Shown: positions 32,765 to 41,166 of the stretch, in pieces | Numbering within the stretch: position 1 is the stretch's first letter | Layout of the letters: each line of letters begins with the position of its first letter | Source of the DNA: Bacteroidales bacterium | GTDB lineage: Bacteria; Bacteroidota; Bacteroidia; Bacteroidales; Muribaculaceae | Length of the DNA stretch: 41,166 bases | Direction: 5' to 3' | Assembly (NCBI GenBank): GCA_004552395.1 | Contig: SFOK01000003.1 | Coordinates: forward strand, 1 to 41,166 | The notes under the pieces: generated by a model | The model's database searches: none | Told to the model about the DNA's origin: nothing | The model's input: the letters and a program-made list of their open reading frames with translations, nothing else | Made by a program: the position numbers and the translations under genes

Positions 32765-33223
32765 ATGCCGGCAGAAGAGAGAATCGACAAATACCTCTGG
32801 GCCATGAGGGTGTTCAAGACACGCAGCATCGCCACAGACGCCTGCAAGAAAGGTCGCGTCACCATGGGAGGCGTGGCTGTGAAACCGTCGCGCGCTGTGA
32901 AAGCCGGCGACGTCATCGACGTGAGAAAGCCGCCTGTCACTTACACTTTCAAGGTGCTTCAGGTCTCGGGCAACCGCCTGGGTGCCAAGCTCGTGCCCGA
33001 CTATATGGAGAACATCACTCCGGCTTCGCAGTATGAGTTGCTCGAGATGAACCGCATCAGCGGATTCGTGGACCGCCGCAAGGGTCTCGGTCGCCCCACG
33101 AAGCGCGACGCCCGCGAGATGGCCCGTTTCCGCAACGGTGCCGAAGACAATCCCGGCTTCACGGCCGACAATTTCTTCCTCGACTGGGAAGACGATGACG
33201 ATGACCTTTCCGACGATGACTGA
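32765..33223 (+). CDS. S4-domain RNA-binding protein (Hsp15/HslR family)
   Basis: 152 residues. The S4 RNA-binding domain covers roughly 5-65 (RIDKYLWAMRVFKTRSIATD, KKGRVTMGGVAVKPSRAVKAGD). A basic middle part (DRRKGLGRPTKRDAREMARF) and a very acidic tail (WEDDDDDLSDDD) follow. Relatives such as Hsp15 rescue stalled 50S subunits carrying peptidyl-tRNA, which fits its position directly after pth. The DegT-type gene follows after 21 bp. Confidence 0.92.
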   Translation: MPAEERIDKYLWAMRVFKTRSIATDACKKGRVTMGGVAVKPSRAVKAGDVIDVRKPPVTYTFKVLQVSGNRLGAKLVPDYMENITPASQYELLEMNRISGFVDRRKGLGRPTKRDAREMARFRNGAEDNPGFTADNFFLDWEDDDDDLSDDD

Positions 33224-33244
33224 TTAACTCTCACCCCGCAAGCC

Positions 33245-34348
33245 ATGATAAAATTTCTCGATTTACAGCAGATCAATGCTCTCCATGCCGATGAGCTGCG
33301 CCGTGCCATGGACTCGGTGCTCGACTCGGGCTGGTACCTCCAGGGCGAACAGAACCGCGCCTTCGAGCGGGAATATGCCGACTTTATCGGCACTCGCCAC
33401 TGCGTGGGCTGCGGCAACGGCCTCGATGCCCTCACCCTTATCCTGAGAGCTTACATGGAGCTGGGGCGCCTCCGTCCCGGCGACGAGGTGATAGTGCCGG
33501 CCAACACGTACATAGCCTCCATACTTGCCGTGACGCGTGTCGGGCTGCGGCCTGTGCTCGTGGAGCCGAGTGAGGCCACGCTTCAGATCGACCCCGCGCG
33601 CATAGAAAGCGCTCTGACGGGTCGCACGCGAGCCGTGATGATAGTGCATCTCTACGGCCGCAACGCCATGTGCGGCGAGATTGCCGACCTGTGCCGACGC
33701 CATTCGCTGCTGCTGATCGAGGACAACGCCCAGGCGCACGGATGTCGCTGGGGCTATCGGCTCACAGGCTCGCTCGGCGATGCCGCGGGCCACAGTTTCT
33801 ACCCGGGCAAGAACCTGGGCGCACTTGGCGACGGCGGCGCCGTAACCACTGAGGATGAGGAGCTTGCCGCTATAATCCGCTCGCTTGCCAACTATGGCTC
33901 GTCGCGCAAGTATGTGTTCCCGTACCGCGGTGTCAACTCGCGTCTCGACGAGCTGCAGGCCGCAGTGCTCAGGGTCAGGCTCCGATATCTTGAGCGAGAG
34001 AACGAACATCGTCAGCGCGCCGCGGCTCTTTACCGCGAGTTGCTTGCCGACGCTCCGGTGGATCTTCCGGCCGCCATGCCCCGAAGTGAGGATGTGCACC
34101 ATATCTTCCCGGTCTTTTCCGACCGGCGCGACGAGCTGCAGCAGTATCTGGCTTCCAACGGCGTGCAGACCCTCATCCACTATCCCATACCGCCGCATCT
34201 CCAGGAATGTTATGCCGGCTGCTGGCCCGATGCCGTGCTGCCGGTCACCGAACGTATCCACCGGCGCGAACTCTCGCTCCCGATATCGCCGGTCATCACC
34301 GATGCGGAGATCGAGCGCGTTTCAGCCCTTCTGAGCCGTTTTAAATAA
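33245..34348 (+). CDS. DegT/DnrJ/EryC1/StrS-family sugar aminotransferase
   Basis: 367 residues of a PLP-dependent fold type I enzyme: [26 protein letters not shown] with the PLP-pairing Asp160, and [16 protein letters not shown] with the Schiff-base Lys189. The family transfers an amino group to nucleotide-bound keto-sugars for surface glycans, with closest feel to FdtB/QdtB types. No other sugar-nucleotide genes are nearby, so the substrate stays open. It is the last gene of the rplY-pth-S4 row and converges with the AddB-like gene. Confidence 0.93.
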   Translation: MIKFLDLQQINALHADELRRAMDSVLDSGWYLQGEQNRAFEREYADFIGTRHCVGCGNGLDALTLILRAYMELGRLRPGDEVIVPANTYIASILAVTRVGLRPVLVEPSEATLQIDPARIESALTGRTRAVMIVHLYGRNAMCGEIADLCRRHSLLLIEDNAQAHGCRWGYRLTGSLGDAAGHSFYPGKNLGALGDGGAVTTEDEELAAIIRSLANYGSSRKYVFPYRGVNSRLDELQAAVLRVRLRYLERENEHRQRAAALYRELLADAPVDLPAAMPRSEDVHHIFPVFSDRRDELQQYLASNGVQTLIHYPIPPHLQECYAGCWPDAVLPVTERIHRRELSLPISPVITDAEIERVSALLSRFK

Positions 34349-34424
34349 AACAGTTGCCAACGCTCTCAGGCGCGATCTCACGGCCTCTGTTGCGGTCGCT
34401 GAGGCGCTTGCGTATAGCTGCGGT

Positions 34425-37400
34425 CTACCTGCCGCAGAGCACCTTGAAATCGCAATATTTGCAGTCTGAAGGCTTGCACTGAGTGAACGGTATGTTCGGG
34501 TCGAAAATCTCTTTGAGTTTCTCGCGCAGCAGCTTCTCGAAATCGCCCTTCACGGTGCGGTAGTCTCTGAGCTCTTCACCTTTGTACAGCACCACATTGG
34601 CGTTAGGATCTATGCCTGTCTTTGTCGGTCGCACCAGGCCTATCCTCATCGGATCGTCGCTCTCTCTGTGCTGCGCGAGCAAGGTGGCGTAGAGCATCAG
34701 CTGGAATATTGCCCTCTTTTTGCTGTAGCCCTCTTTGAACAGCTCCGAGGCATCTTTGAAATCTGCCTCATCTGCGCCTGTCTTGTAGTCAATAACGCGA
34801 AGCACGCCGTCCACGCGGTCGATACGGTCTATGATCAGCTTCATGTTGATCCACTTGTCCGGGTCTCCTTCGGGGTCGAGCTGGTAGCGTACCTCATCAT
34901 GAAACTCACTGCCGCAATAGCGCATCGGCGTGAGCTCAAGGTCGGAGAGCAGAGCCTTGCGTACATTCTGCATGATCGGCCGGCGGAAGATTCGTGCCAT
35001 GCCGTTGAGCTCGCAGCTCTCTCCTTCGGGCCGATGCATATACTCGGTACGTATGAGAGAGTCCACGGTCTCCTCCACTTCCGGCGCAAGGCCCGACTCG
35101 GTGTCCTCTCCTTTTATCCGTGGGTCGGCTTCTTCGGTACCAGCCAGGGGCCTGAGCAGACGGGCTATATCTCCGGCCTTGACTTCCACACCTGCGAAGT
35201 CGGGCACGGTCATATCCTCCTGACCGGCGGCACGGCGTATGCCGTTGTAGATCGACTCCATGGTCGCGTGGAAGATGGTGCCCTGGGTCTTGGCGTCCAT
35301 GCTCTCGTCCTGCCGTTCTGTCTCCGGATAATGTTTTATATATTTGAAGAAGAACTGCAGGGGACAATTCATATATGTCTTGAGCGCCGAGGCTGAGAGC
35401 GTCTTTCCCGACTCGGCGTCGAGGTAAAGGTTCAGTTGCTCCATAACCGGTCCTTTGGCGGCCACTACGGGCGGTGTGCCCGTGATAGCCACTGACACGT
35501 TGCGGCTCTCCTCCCGGAGTCCCGCTTTGTCGGCAAAGAGATACTTGAGCTGATAGATATAGCGCGACGGATCGCCGGAACGAAGGCCTCCCTGACGCGC
35601 GTCGTAGAGCATATACACCTCCTTGGCGCGGCTGATAAGGCGGTAGAAGTAATAGGCGAAGATACCCTCCTGGAACTGTGTGGTGGCCATACTGTTGGCT
35701 ATGCGCAGGTTGTTGGGTATGAAGCTGCGCGAACGCAGACGCCGCGGAAACACCCGCTCGTTCATCGACGGTATGATGATGTAGTCGAAGTCCAGAGAAC
35801 GTGTCTCGAGCATGCCCATCACTTGCACTCCGGTGAGCGGCTCGCCCTCGAGGGGCACTTTCTCCGAGGCCAGCAGATGGTCGAGCAGCGAGAGGAAGGT
35901 CTTCCAGTCCATGTCGGTCCGGTGCAGGGCTATTGCTTCGGACAGACGTCGCAGGGCCAGCGCGTATGCCTCCAGATGCTTCAGCTCGAGATCGCTTTTC
36001 AGCATCCCGCCGCCCTTCTTGTCGCTCTCGGCCAACGCCTTTGCAGCGGCTTCAACCAGGGCTATAAGGTGAGCGCAGAGCTCTGTGGCGCTCCCTTCGC
36101 GCATGGAGCGGAACAGCAGCTTCAGATTGGCTTCGGTCTCGGGTGTGAGCTCCGGCTGCAGCTCGTCAAGGATGCTGCCTATGCTTGTCTGGAATATGTG
36201 CAGGCCGGTGATGTGGCTCACTATGGCGGAGCACACTTCCGCGCCGAGAAGAAGACGGCTCAGGGGGTGGGAGAGGAGCGAGGTTATATCCTCCTGCAGG
36301 TACTCACAGGCCTCGCCCTGGCGCCTGGAGCGCAAGTTGAGACGGCGCAGGAGCGAGAACCATGAGGCGGCCGCGGTCATGCGCAGCGGGTAGCCCATGG
36401 TGATGTTCACCTCGTTGAGCTCTGAGGGGAGCGAATAGAGCATCGGGAAGAACAGGTTCTCGTCGGGCATCGCCACGGCCAGGCCGCCGGGACGGGTGGC
36501 CACACTCTTGTCGCGCCGCAATATGTCGCTGATGAGCTCCGAGGCCACTTTCACCTGCGCGGTGTTACCGGGGCAGGATATCGCTTTGAGCACCTTCGGG
36601 AAGCCGGTGGTGCCGCTGCACTCCGTCAGCTCATGTTTCGACGGGAACGCTTTCTTGTCCTTGCTTAGAAAATGCGACGCCGAGGCTAACTCTTCGCTTT
36701 GAAGTATCTCGCCGTAGGCATCCCAGTAGTAATCGGCCAGACTCTCTTCGCCTCGGCCGGTCGACACCTTCAGCCGCCCGGTCTCGCGCAGTATGCGGTA
36801 CTCCACGGTGGTCAGAGCGTTGAAGCCCACAAACACCACCTGGGCGTAGGGGAGTGCCTTGTTACCCTCCCGGATTATCCGTTCCAAGGCTCTGCGGGCA
36901 GCGCGGCCCGGCCATGCCAGCTGCCGCTTTTCGAGCTCGGCACCGAGCTCTTTGTAGAGGTCGCCGAGCACTTCCCACAACCGCAGGAACTTCTCGGTGG
37001 CGTTGCCGTCAGGGTTTATATGGCGCCAGAATGTATCGCTCTTTATGTCGGGCAAGTTGAAGTATTCGCGGGCCACACGCTGCTGCTCGTCGGTGAGGTA
37101 GTTGCTCTGTATGTCGTTGTATTTCTTCAGGTTGGAAAAAAGACTGTCGGCATCCGCACAGTAGATGTCCACATCGTTGAAGTCGGCCAGCGCAGTCTCT
37201 CCCCACACTTTGAAAGAGTCGAAATCATCCACGGCGTCTGGTCGCTTCCGGTAGAGCGAATAGAGGGTGAACAGCATGTCGATGCGGCTGTCGATCTCCA
37301 GATCGGATATCTCGCAGATGAAATCGGTGATGGAGACAATCTTAGGCGCTACTTTCACCTCCCACTTCTGCATCTTGCCCTGATTAACCAGTTCCTGAAT

Positions 37401-37523
37401 CTCTTCCTGAAAATGGCGAAGCAGAAAGGTGCCGCTGCGTTTGTTGGGCACTACGATGCAGTAATTGTCTATGTCGGAGCGGCTCACAAGCACCCGGGCC
37501 ACATTTTTCAGGAATGGAATCAT
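34425..37523 (-). CDS. PD-(D/E)XK nuclease, AddB-like
   Basis: 1032 residues. The N-terminal part resembles a degraded UvrD-type helicase (CIVVPNKRSGTFLLRHF, LETRSLDFDYIIIPSMNERVFP near 572-593). The C-terminal nuclease domain has His752, Asp902 and IDYKTG (911-916) and is framed by four cysteines, Cys720 plus Cys1021-Cys1024-Cys1030 (C-x2-C-x5-C). That is the 4Fe-4S arrangement of AddB. With AddA it would process double-strand breaks for recombination. No AddA-like gene lies in the window. It follows DUF1015 after a 93-bp gap with a 12-bp hairpin. Confidence 0.92.
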   Translation of the reverse strand: MIPFLKNVARVLVSRSDIDNYCIVVPNKRSGTFLLRHFQEEIQELVNQGKMQKWEVKVAPKIVSITDFICEISDLEIDSRIDMLFTLYSLYRKRPDAVDDFDSFKVWGETALADFNDVDIYCADADSLFSNLKKYNDIQSNYLTDEQQRVAREYFNLPDIKSDTFWRHINPDGNATEKFLRLWEVLGDLYKELGAELEKRQLAWPGRAARRALERIIREGNKALPYAQVVFVGFNALTTVEYRILRETGRLKVSTGRGEESLADYYWDAYGEILQSEELASASHFLSKDKKAFPSKHELTECSGTTGFPKVLKAISCPGNTAQVKVASELISDILRRDKSVATRPGGLAVAMPDENLFFPMLYSLPSELNEVNITMGYPLRMTAAASWFSLLRRLNLRSRRQGEACEYLQEDITSLLSHPLSRLLLGAEVCSAIVSHITGLHIFQTSIGSILDELQPELTPETEANLKLLFRSMREGSATELCAHLIALVEAAAKALAESDKKGGGMLKSDLELKHLEAYALALRRLSEAIALHRTDMDWKTFLSLLDHLLASEKVPLEGEPLTGVQVMGMLETRSLDFDYIIIPSMNERVFPRRLRSRSFIPNNLRIANSMATTQFQEGIFAYYFYRLISRAKEVYMLYDARQGGLRSGDPSRYIYQLKYLFADKAGLREESRNVSVAITGTPPVVAAKGPVMEQLNLYLDAESGKTLSASALKTYMNCPLQFFFKYIKHYPETERQDESMDAKTQGTIFHATMESIYNGIRRAAGQEDMTVPDFAGVEVKAGDIARLLRPLAGTEEADPRIKGEDTESGLAPEVEETVDSLIRTEYMHRPEGESCELNGMARIFRRPIMQNVRKALLSDLELTPMRYCGSEFHDEVRYQLDPEGDPDKWINMKLIIDRIDRVDGVLRVIDYKTGADEADFKDASELFKEGYSKKRAIFQLMLYATLLAQHRESDDPMRIGLVRPTKTGIDPNANVVLYKGEELRDYRTVKGDFEKLLREKLKEIFDPNIPFTQCKPSDCKYCDFKVLCGR

Positions 37524-37544
37524 ATATCTTTTCAGGTAATAAGG

Positions 37545-37581
37545 GGCGTCCGGGAGCGGGGTTAGCTGACTCCCGGACGCC
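37545..37581 (-). terminator. Perfect 12-bp hairpin between DUF1015 and addB-like genes
   Basis: Bases 37570-37581 and 37545-37556 pair perfectly around a 13-base loop. On the minus strand no T run follows (CCTTATTACC). It lies 35 bp after the DUF1015 stop and may attenuate read-through into the nuclease gene. Confidence 0.55.
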
Positions 37582-37616
37582 TGTAAGCGGTGTGTCGTGA
37601 TTGTTGGACTGTCGGG

Positions 37617-38861
37617 TTACGAGAGCTTGTGTATCACGAGGCCTGAGCGCAGCTTGGGCTCGAACCATGTGGTCTTGGGCGGCATGATGTTGCCGGTGTC
37701 GGCTATGTTGATAAGCTGGTCCATGGTCACGGGATAAAGGGCGAGCGCCATCTTCATTTCGCCGCTGTCCACACGGCGTTTCAGCTCTTCCAGACCGCGG
37801 ATACCGCCCACGAAGTCGATACGCTTGTCGGAACGCAGATCGGTGATACCTAATATGTCGCGCAGGATCAGGTCGGAGCTTACGGTGACGTCGAGCACGC
37901 CTATGGGATCGTCGTCGCGGTATGTCCCTTTCTTGGCTGTCAGCGAGTACCAGCGCCCGTCGAGATAGAGCGAGAAGTTGTGCAGACGGTCGGGATGATA
38001 GATCTCTGTCCCCTTGTCCTCTACGGTGAAGTTCTCGCGGATCTTATCCAGGAACTGCTCGGGTGTGAGGCCGTTCAGGTCGCGTACCACACGGTTATAG
38101 TCTATGATCTTAAGGTGCGATGCGGGGAAAGCGACTGCCAGGAAGTAGTTGTATTCCTCGTCGCCGCGGTGGTTGGGATTGTTGCGGGCTTTCTCCGCGC
38201 CTACCAGAGCGGCGGCTGCCGAGCGATGGTGGCCGTCGGCAATGTAGAGACTCGGTATCTTGGCGAACTCCTCTGTGATGCGTTTTGTAAGCTCATCGTC
38301 ATCGATCACCCAGAAGGTGTGGCCGAAACCGTCGGGCGCCACGAAATCGTACTCGGGTTCGCCCTTGGCCACGGTGCGTATGATCTCCTCCAGTTCCTCG
38401 TTGTCGGGGAAGGCGAAGAATACCGGCTCTATGTTGGCGTTGTTCACCCGCACATGTTTCATGCGGTCCTCCTCCTTGTCGCGGCGGGTGAGCTCATGCT
38501 TCTTGATGCGGCCCTGCATATAGTCCTCCACCCAGGCGCCTACCACGAAACCGTACTGTGTGCGGCCGTCCATAGTCTGCGCGTAGATGTAGTAATGCTC
38601 CTTCTCGTCCTGCACGAGCCATCCGTTCTTCTGGAATTTCTCGAAATTCTCCACGGCTTTCTCGTAGACTCTCGGATCGTGCTCGTCGGTGCCGGGCTCG
38701 AAGTCGATCTCCGGTTTGATGATGTGGTAGAGCGATTTGGGGTTACCCTCGGCCTCTTTGCGCGCCTCTTCGGAATTCAGCACGTCGTAGGGACGCGACA
38801 CTACCTCTTCCACCATCTCTTTCGGTGGGCGTACACCTTTGAAAGGTTTTACTCTTGCCAT
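37617..38861 (-). CDS. DUF1015 family protein
   Basis: 414 residues beginning ARVKPFKGVRPP, with the family hallmark SLYIADGHHRSAAA near 210 and RPYDVLNSEEARKEA near 23. The function is not firmly established; the D-G-H-H-R motif suggests a catalytic or nucleotide-related site. In Bacteroides it often accompanies serine biosynthesis genes, which are absent here. It starts 57 bp after purA on the same strand, so cotranscription is likely. A 499-residue frame on the opposite strand is a shadow. Confidence 0.93.
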   Translation of the reverse strand: MARVKPFKGVRPPKEMVEEVVSRPYDVLNSEEARKEAEGNPKSLYHIIKPEIDFEPGTDEHDPRVYEKAVENFEKFQKNGWLVQDEKEHYYIYAQTMDGRTQYGFVVGAWVEDYMQGRIKKHELTRRDKEEDRMKHVRVNNANIEPVFFAFPDNEELEEIIRTVAKGEPEYDFVAPDGFGHTFWVIDDDELTKRITEEFAKIPSLYIADGHHRSAAAALVGAEKARNNPNHRGDEEYNYFLAVAFPASHLKIIDYNRVVRDLNGLTPEQFLDKIRENFTVEDKGTEIYHPDRLHNFSLYLDGRWYSLTAKKGTYRDDDPIGVLDVTVSSDLILRDILGITDLRSDKRIDFVGGIRGLEELKRRVDSGEMKMALALYPVTMDQLINIADTGNIMPPKTTWFEPKLRSGLVIHKLS

Positions 38862-38918
38862 GTTTTTCGTGATTTTAGGTTAGATATTTTGTGTTTTGTG
38901 ATTTTTCTTGCCGTGGTC

Positions 38919-40190
38919 TCAGAGCGGCTTGCGCACTATCGTCTGCGTGCGGTCGGGTCCCACGCTCAGAATGTAGATCGGCGTCTCGAGCTCTTTCTCC
39001 AGGAAGTCGATGTAGTCATTGAATTCCTTCGGAAAATCCGCGGGCGATGTGGCTTTGCTCAGGTCGGTGTTCCATCCTTTCAGATCCTTGTAGACGGGCT
39101 TCAGGGGCAGGTCGTTGGCGTCGAAGGGGAAGTGATCTGTCGTCTTGCCGTCGAACTCGTAGGCCACGCACGCCTTCACTGTCTCGAAACCGTCGAGCAC
39201 ATCGCTCTTCATCATGATCAGGCGGGTCACACCGTTGATCATGATCGAATACTTCAGCGCCACCAGGTCGATCCATCCGCATCGGCGCTCGCGGCCGGTC
39301 ACTGCGCCGTACTCATGGCCTATGGCGCGGATCTTCTGCCCGGTCTCGTCGAAAAGCTCTGTCGGGAACGGACCGCTGCCCACGCGTGTGCAGTATGCCT
39401 TGAAGATGCCGTAAACATCGCCGATCTTGTTGGGCGCAAGGCCCAAACCGGTACACGCTCCCGCTGTCACGGTGTTTGATGAGGTTACAAACGGATACGA
39501 GCCGAAGTCCACATCGAGCATCGTGCCCTGGGCTCCCTCGCAGAGTATCTTCTTGCCCTCTTTGAGCATGCCGTTCACATAGTATTCGGAGTCGATCAGG
39601 TCATACTCTTTCAGATATTCGCACGCATTGAGCCATTTCTCCTCCAGTTCGGCTATCTCTGTGTCGCCTCCCAAGCGCTGGATCATGGCTATGTGGCGCT
39701 CCTTGGCTGCCTGATATTTGCGGCCGAAATTGTCAAACAGATCGCCCACACGCAGTCCGTTGCGCGAAATCTTGTCAGTGTATGTCGGGCCGATACCTTT
39801 GCCTGTCGTGCCTATCTTGGCCGATCCCTTAGCCGCCTCGTTGGCCGCGTCGAGCTTGCGGTGTGTCGGCAGGATCAGGTGAGCCTTCTTCGATATCTTC
39901 AGTATCTGCTTCAGGGGGACGCCGCTCGCTTCAAGCGAACGCGCTTCCTCTTCGAACAGCACCGGGTCGAGTACCACTCCGTTGCCTATGATATTGACTG
40001 TGTCTTTCTGGAAAACGCCTGACGGGATCGAGCGGAGCACATACTTCTTCCCCTCGAACTCCAGCGTGTGGCCGGCATTCGGCCCTCCCTGAAAACGGGC
40101 CACCGCATCGTAGCGGGGTGTCAGCACATCCACTACTTTACCTTTTCCTTCGTCTCCCCACTGGAGCCCTAAAAGCACATCGACTTTCAT
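38919..40190 (-). CDS. purA: Adenylosuccinate synthetase
   Basis: Joins IMP and aspartate with GTP to form adenylosuccinate, the committed step to AMP. 423 residues beginning MKVDVLLGLQWGDEGKGKVV, with the GTP-site GDEGKGK at 12-18 and catalytic Asp13. IMP-site and other signatures follow: NAGHTLEF, GTTGKGIGPTYTDK, EGAQGTMLDVDFGSYPFVTSS and GRERRCGWIDLVALKYS. Length is normal. The Fur-family gene lies upstream with a 271-bp gap filled partly by 26-bp repeats, an arrangement (fur-purA) known from Bacteroides. Confidence 0.97.
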   Translation of the reverse strand: MKVDVLLGLQWGDEGKGKVVDVLTPRYDAVARFQGGPNAGHTLEFEGKKYVLRSIPSGVFQKDTVNIIGNGVVLDPVLFEEEARSLEASGVPLKQILKISKKAHLILPTHRKLDAANEAAKGSAKIGTTGKGIGPTYTDKISRNGLRVGDLFDNFGRKYQAAKERHIAMIQRLGGDTEIAELEEKWLNACEYLKEYDLIDSEYYVNGMLKEGKKILCEGAQGTMLDVDFGSYPFVTSSNTVTAGACTGLGLAPNKIGDVYGIFKAYCTRVGSGPFPTELFDETGQKIRAIGHEYGAVTGRERRCGWIDLVALKYSIMINGVTRLIMMKSDVLDGFETVKACVAYEFDGKTTDHFPFDANDLPLKPVYKDLKGWNTDLSKATSPADFPKEFNDYIDFLEKELETPIYILSVGPDRTQTIVRKPL

Positions 40191-40318
40191 CTCTTTACTT
40201 GCTGTTTGTATTGTTCGTCAGGCTCCGCTCCCGCCGGCTTCGCCTCTTGGCAAGCCACGCGGGCCCGAAAGCCCCTTAGGTTAATTATTTTTCGCTTCTC
40301 AAATCTCTCTATCTTCAG

Positions 40319-40422
40319 TTTCCGCGGTCCGCTGCCCGTTCCCGTTTCCGCAGTCCGATGCCCGTTCCCGTTTCCGCAGTCCGATGCCCGTTCCCGTTTC
40401 CGCGGTCCGATGCCCGTTCCAC
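40319..40422. repeat. Four 26-bp tandem repeats between fur and purA
   Basis: Four contiguous 26-bp units (40319-40344, 40345-40370, 40371-40396, 40397-40422) differ at one to three positions each; a shorter GTTCCC-type run continues to about 40446. The unit is not a multiple of three. The remainder of the 40191-40461 gap shows no gene and no clean purA promoter. Confidence 0.9.
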
Positions 40423-40461
40423 GTTCCCGTTCCCGGTCCCGTTCAGCCGTCGGAAAGCAGC

Positions 40462-40950
40462 TCATTTGCCCGCTTTCGCCTCGTGCTCCTCTTTGCGGAA
40501 CCTGCGGCTGCACTGACTGCAGATACCGAAGATCGACGTGGAATAGTAAGCCGGCTCAAATCCCGCGTAGCGACGCTGCGAGAGCAGCTGCTGAAGTAGC
40601 CCGTCCTTGTCGTCCGCTTCCCGCACCTTCCCGCAGTGTGTACACACCAAATGTATGTGGCTGCGGCCTACCGGTTCGTAGACACTTTCGCCGCTGCCGA
40701 ACTGATGACGTGCTATCACGCCGCAGTCCACAAGCAGCTCCATAGTGTTGTAAACCGTGGCCCGGCTCACATGGTACGAGTCGCTTTCAAGCGCCATATG
40801 CAGCTCTTCCACCGCAAAATGACGCCCGAGTTGCCATGCTTTCTTCAGAATGGCGAACCGCTCCGGGGTCTTGCGCAGATGCTTCCGCTCTATGTAGCGG
40901 TTGAAATTTTTCACTGCGCTTATGTATGAGACCTGGTCTTCCATTTCCAA
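40462..40950 (-). CDS. Fur-family transcriptional regulator
   Basis: 162 residues with a winged-helix DNA-binding domain (LRKTPERFAILKKAW; recognition helix VSRATVYNTMELL at 61-73) and a metal/dimer domain with structural-zinc cysteines CTHC (103-106) and CSQC (144-147). The HIHLVC segment precedes the first pair. Fur, Zur and PerR share this layout, so the metal sensed cannot be told. Starts at 40950 and 40944 (both ATG) are possible. A promoter -7 box ends only a few bases upstream, so the mRNA has almost no leader. Confidence 0.93.
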   Translation of the reverse strand: MEMEDQVSYISAVKNFNRYIERKHLRKTPERFAILKKAWQLGRHFAVEELHMALESDSYHVSRATVYNTMELLVDCGVIARHQFGSGESVYEPVGRSHIHLVCTHCGKVREADDKDGLLQQLLSQRRYAGFEPAYYSTSIFGICSQCSRRFRKEEHEAKAGK

Positions 40951-40953
40951 CTA

Positions 40954-40984
40954 CAAAGGTAACTCTTTTCCCCCACATATGCAA
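40954..40984 (-). promoter_or_regulatory. Promoter of the Fur-family gene
   Basis: On the minus strand TACCTTTG (40954-40961) matches TAnnTTTG exactly, with TTG (40982-40984) 20 bp upstream. The predicted RNA start is near 40947-40950, at or next to the start codon. Confidence 0.65.
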
Positions 40985-41094
40985 GACCCCTCCTCCTGTT
41001 TTTCAGCAATAATAAATCATCCCCGCAGTTGGCTTCACGGTTCCCCTGTGGTAGCGCAACACCTTGCGCCCTGAGCGTCATCCGACCGCGCCTT

Positions 41095-41166
41095 CCCATC
41101 CCTCCGCTTGCTCCCATCCCTCCGATTGCTTAGATAATTCCGATCCATCAGATAATTCCGATAATT
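41095..41166. repeat. Two pairs of 18-bp direct repeats at the window edge
   Basis: CCCATCCCTCCGMTTGCT occurs at 41095-41112 and 41113-41130; AGATAATTCCGATCCATC (41132-41149) is followed by a near copy (41150-41166) cut by the window end. The segment 40985-41094 shows no gene. Confidence 0.7.

Noticed and set aside
37980..39479. 499-residue plus-strand frame
   Set aside because: Antisense to DUF1015 and purA, both certain genes; long antisense frames arise from the high-GC codon bias.
40319..40422. Possible CRISPR array
   Set aside because: The 26-bp units are contiguous with no spacers and no cas genes are present.
40187..40513. 108-residue minus-strand frame over the fur-purA gap
   Set aside because: It is built from the 26-bp repeats and is low-complexity (Arg/Glu/Gly/Thr), overlaps both flanking genes and matches nothing recognisable.

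Overview
The window looks like chromosomal DNA from a gut Bacteroidales, most likely the family Muribaculaceae (S24-7). The main reasons are the gene content and order (yicC-gmk-nadD, thioesterase-dprA, rplY-pth-S4 protein, fur upstream of purA), Bacteroidota-typical families (DUF4270 and DUF6150 proteins, SusB-like GH97, a Bacteroidota-type PD-(D/E)XK AddB-like protein), promoters of the Bacteroidota TTTG / TAnnTTTG type, the lack of obvious Shine-Dalgarno sequences, and an oxalate catabolic operon known from S24-7 genomes. Family placement is inference; no 16S gene is present.

Layout. 1-360: a short AT-rich coding remnant with an in-frame stop, then a strong terminator. 418-3127 (minus): yicC, gmk, nadD and a DUF5063 gene, probably one operon. 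3128-3575: divergent promoter region. 3576-6217 (plus): phosphohexomutase and a solitary CpsB/YwqE-like PHP phosphatase. 6312-6761 (minus): dtd. 6971-8511 (plus): thioesterase and dprA, translationally coupled. 8539-9462 (minus): a nucleoside phosphorylase. 9587-13731 (minus): the oxalate operon frc-oxc-AEC transporter with its terminator. 14019-14096 (minus): tRNA-His with its own promoter and terminator. 14255-18229 (minus): GH97 alpha-glucosidase, a secreted Ntn hydrolase and a small membrane protein. 18412-18765 (minus): a 13-residue-repeat DUF6150 protein. 19091-25677 (plus): a cluster of a stand-alone GT5 N-domain protein, DUF4270 lipoprotein, TPR protein, acyltransferase 3 and nitroreductase, ending in a terminator. 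26053-28617 (plus): B12-dependent class II ribonucleotide reductase. 28737-31058 (minus): META-domain lipoprotein and type II NADH dehydrogenase. 31318-34348 (plus): rplY, pth, S4 RNA-binding protein and a DegT-type aminotransferase. 34425-40950 (minus): AddB-like nuclease, DUF1015, purA and a Fur-family regulator.

The clearest accessory function is oxalate use. Frc moves CoA to oxalate, Oxc decarboxylates oxalyl-CoA to formyl-CoA, and an AEC-family carrier is placed where it could move oxalate or formate. Frc keeps its catalytic Asp but differs from the Oxalobacter and E. coli enzymes (as I remember them) in the glycine-rich loop and at the Trp48 position.

A second theme is the number of short direct tandem repeats (9 to 39 bp) placed at gene boundaries or in signal-peptide regions: gmk/nadD, the end of the small membrane-protein gene, upstream of the Ntn hydrolase, inside DUF6150, at the start of the TPR gene, after nrdJ, between fur and purA, and at the right window edge. 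I see no CRISPR array, insertion sequence, prophage or plasmid origin.
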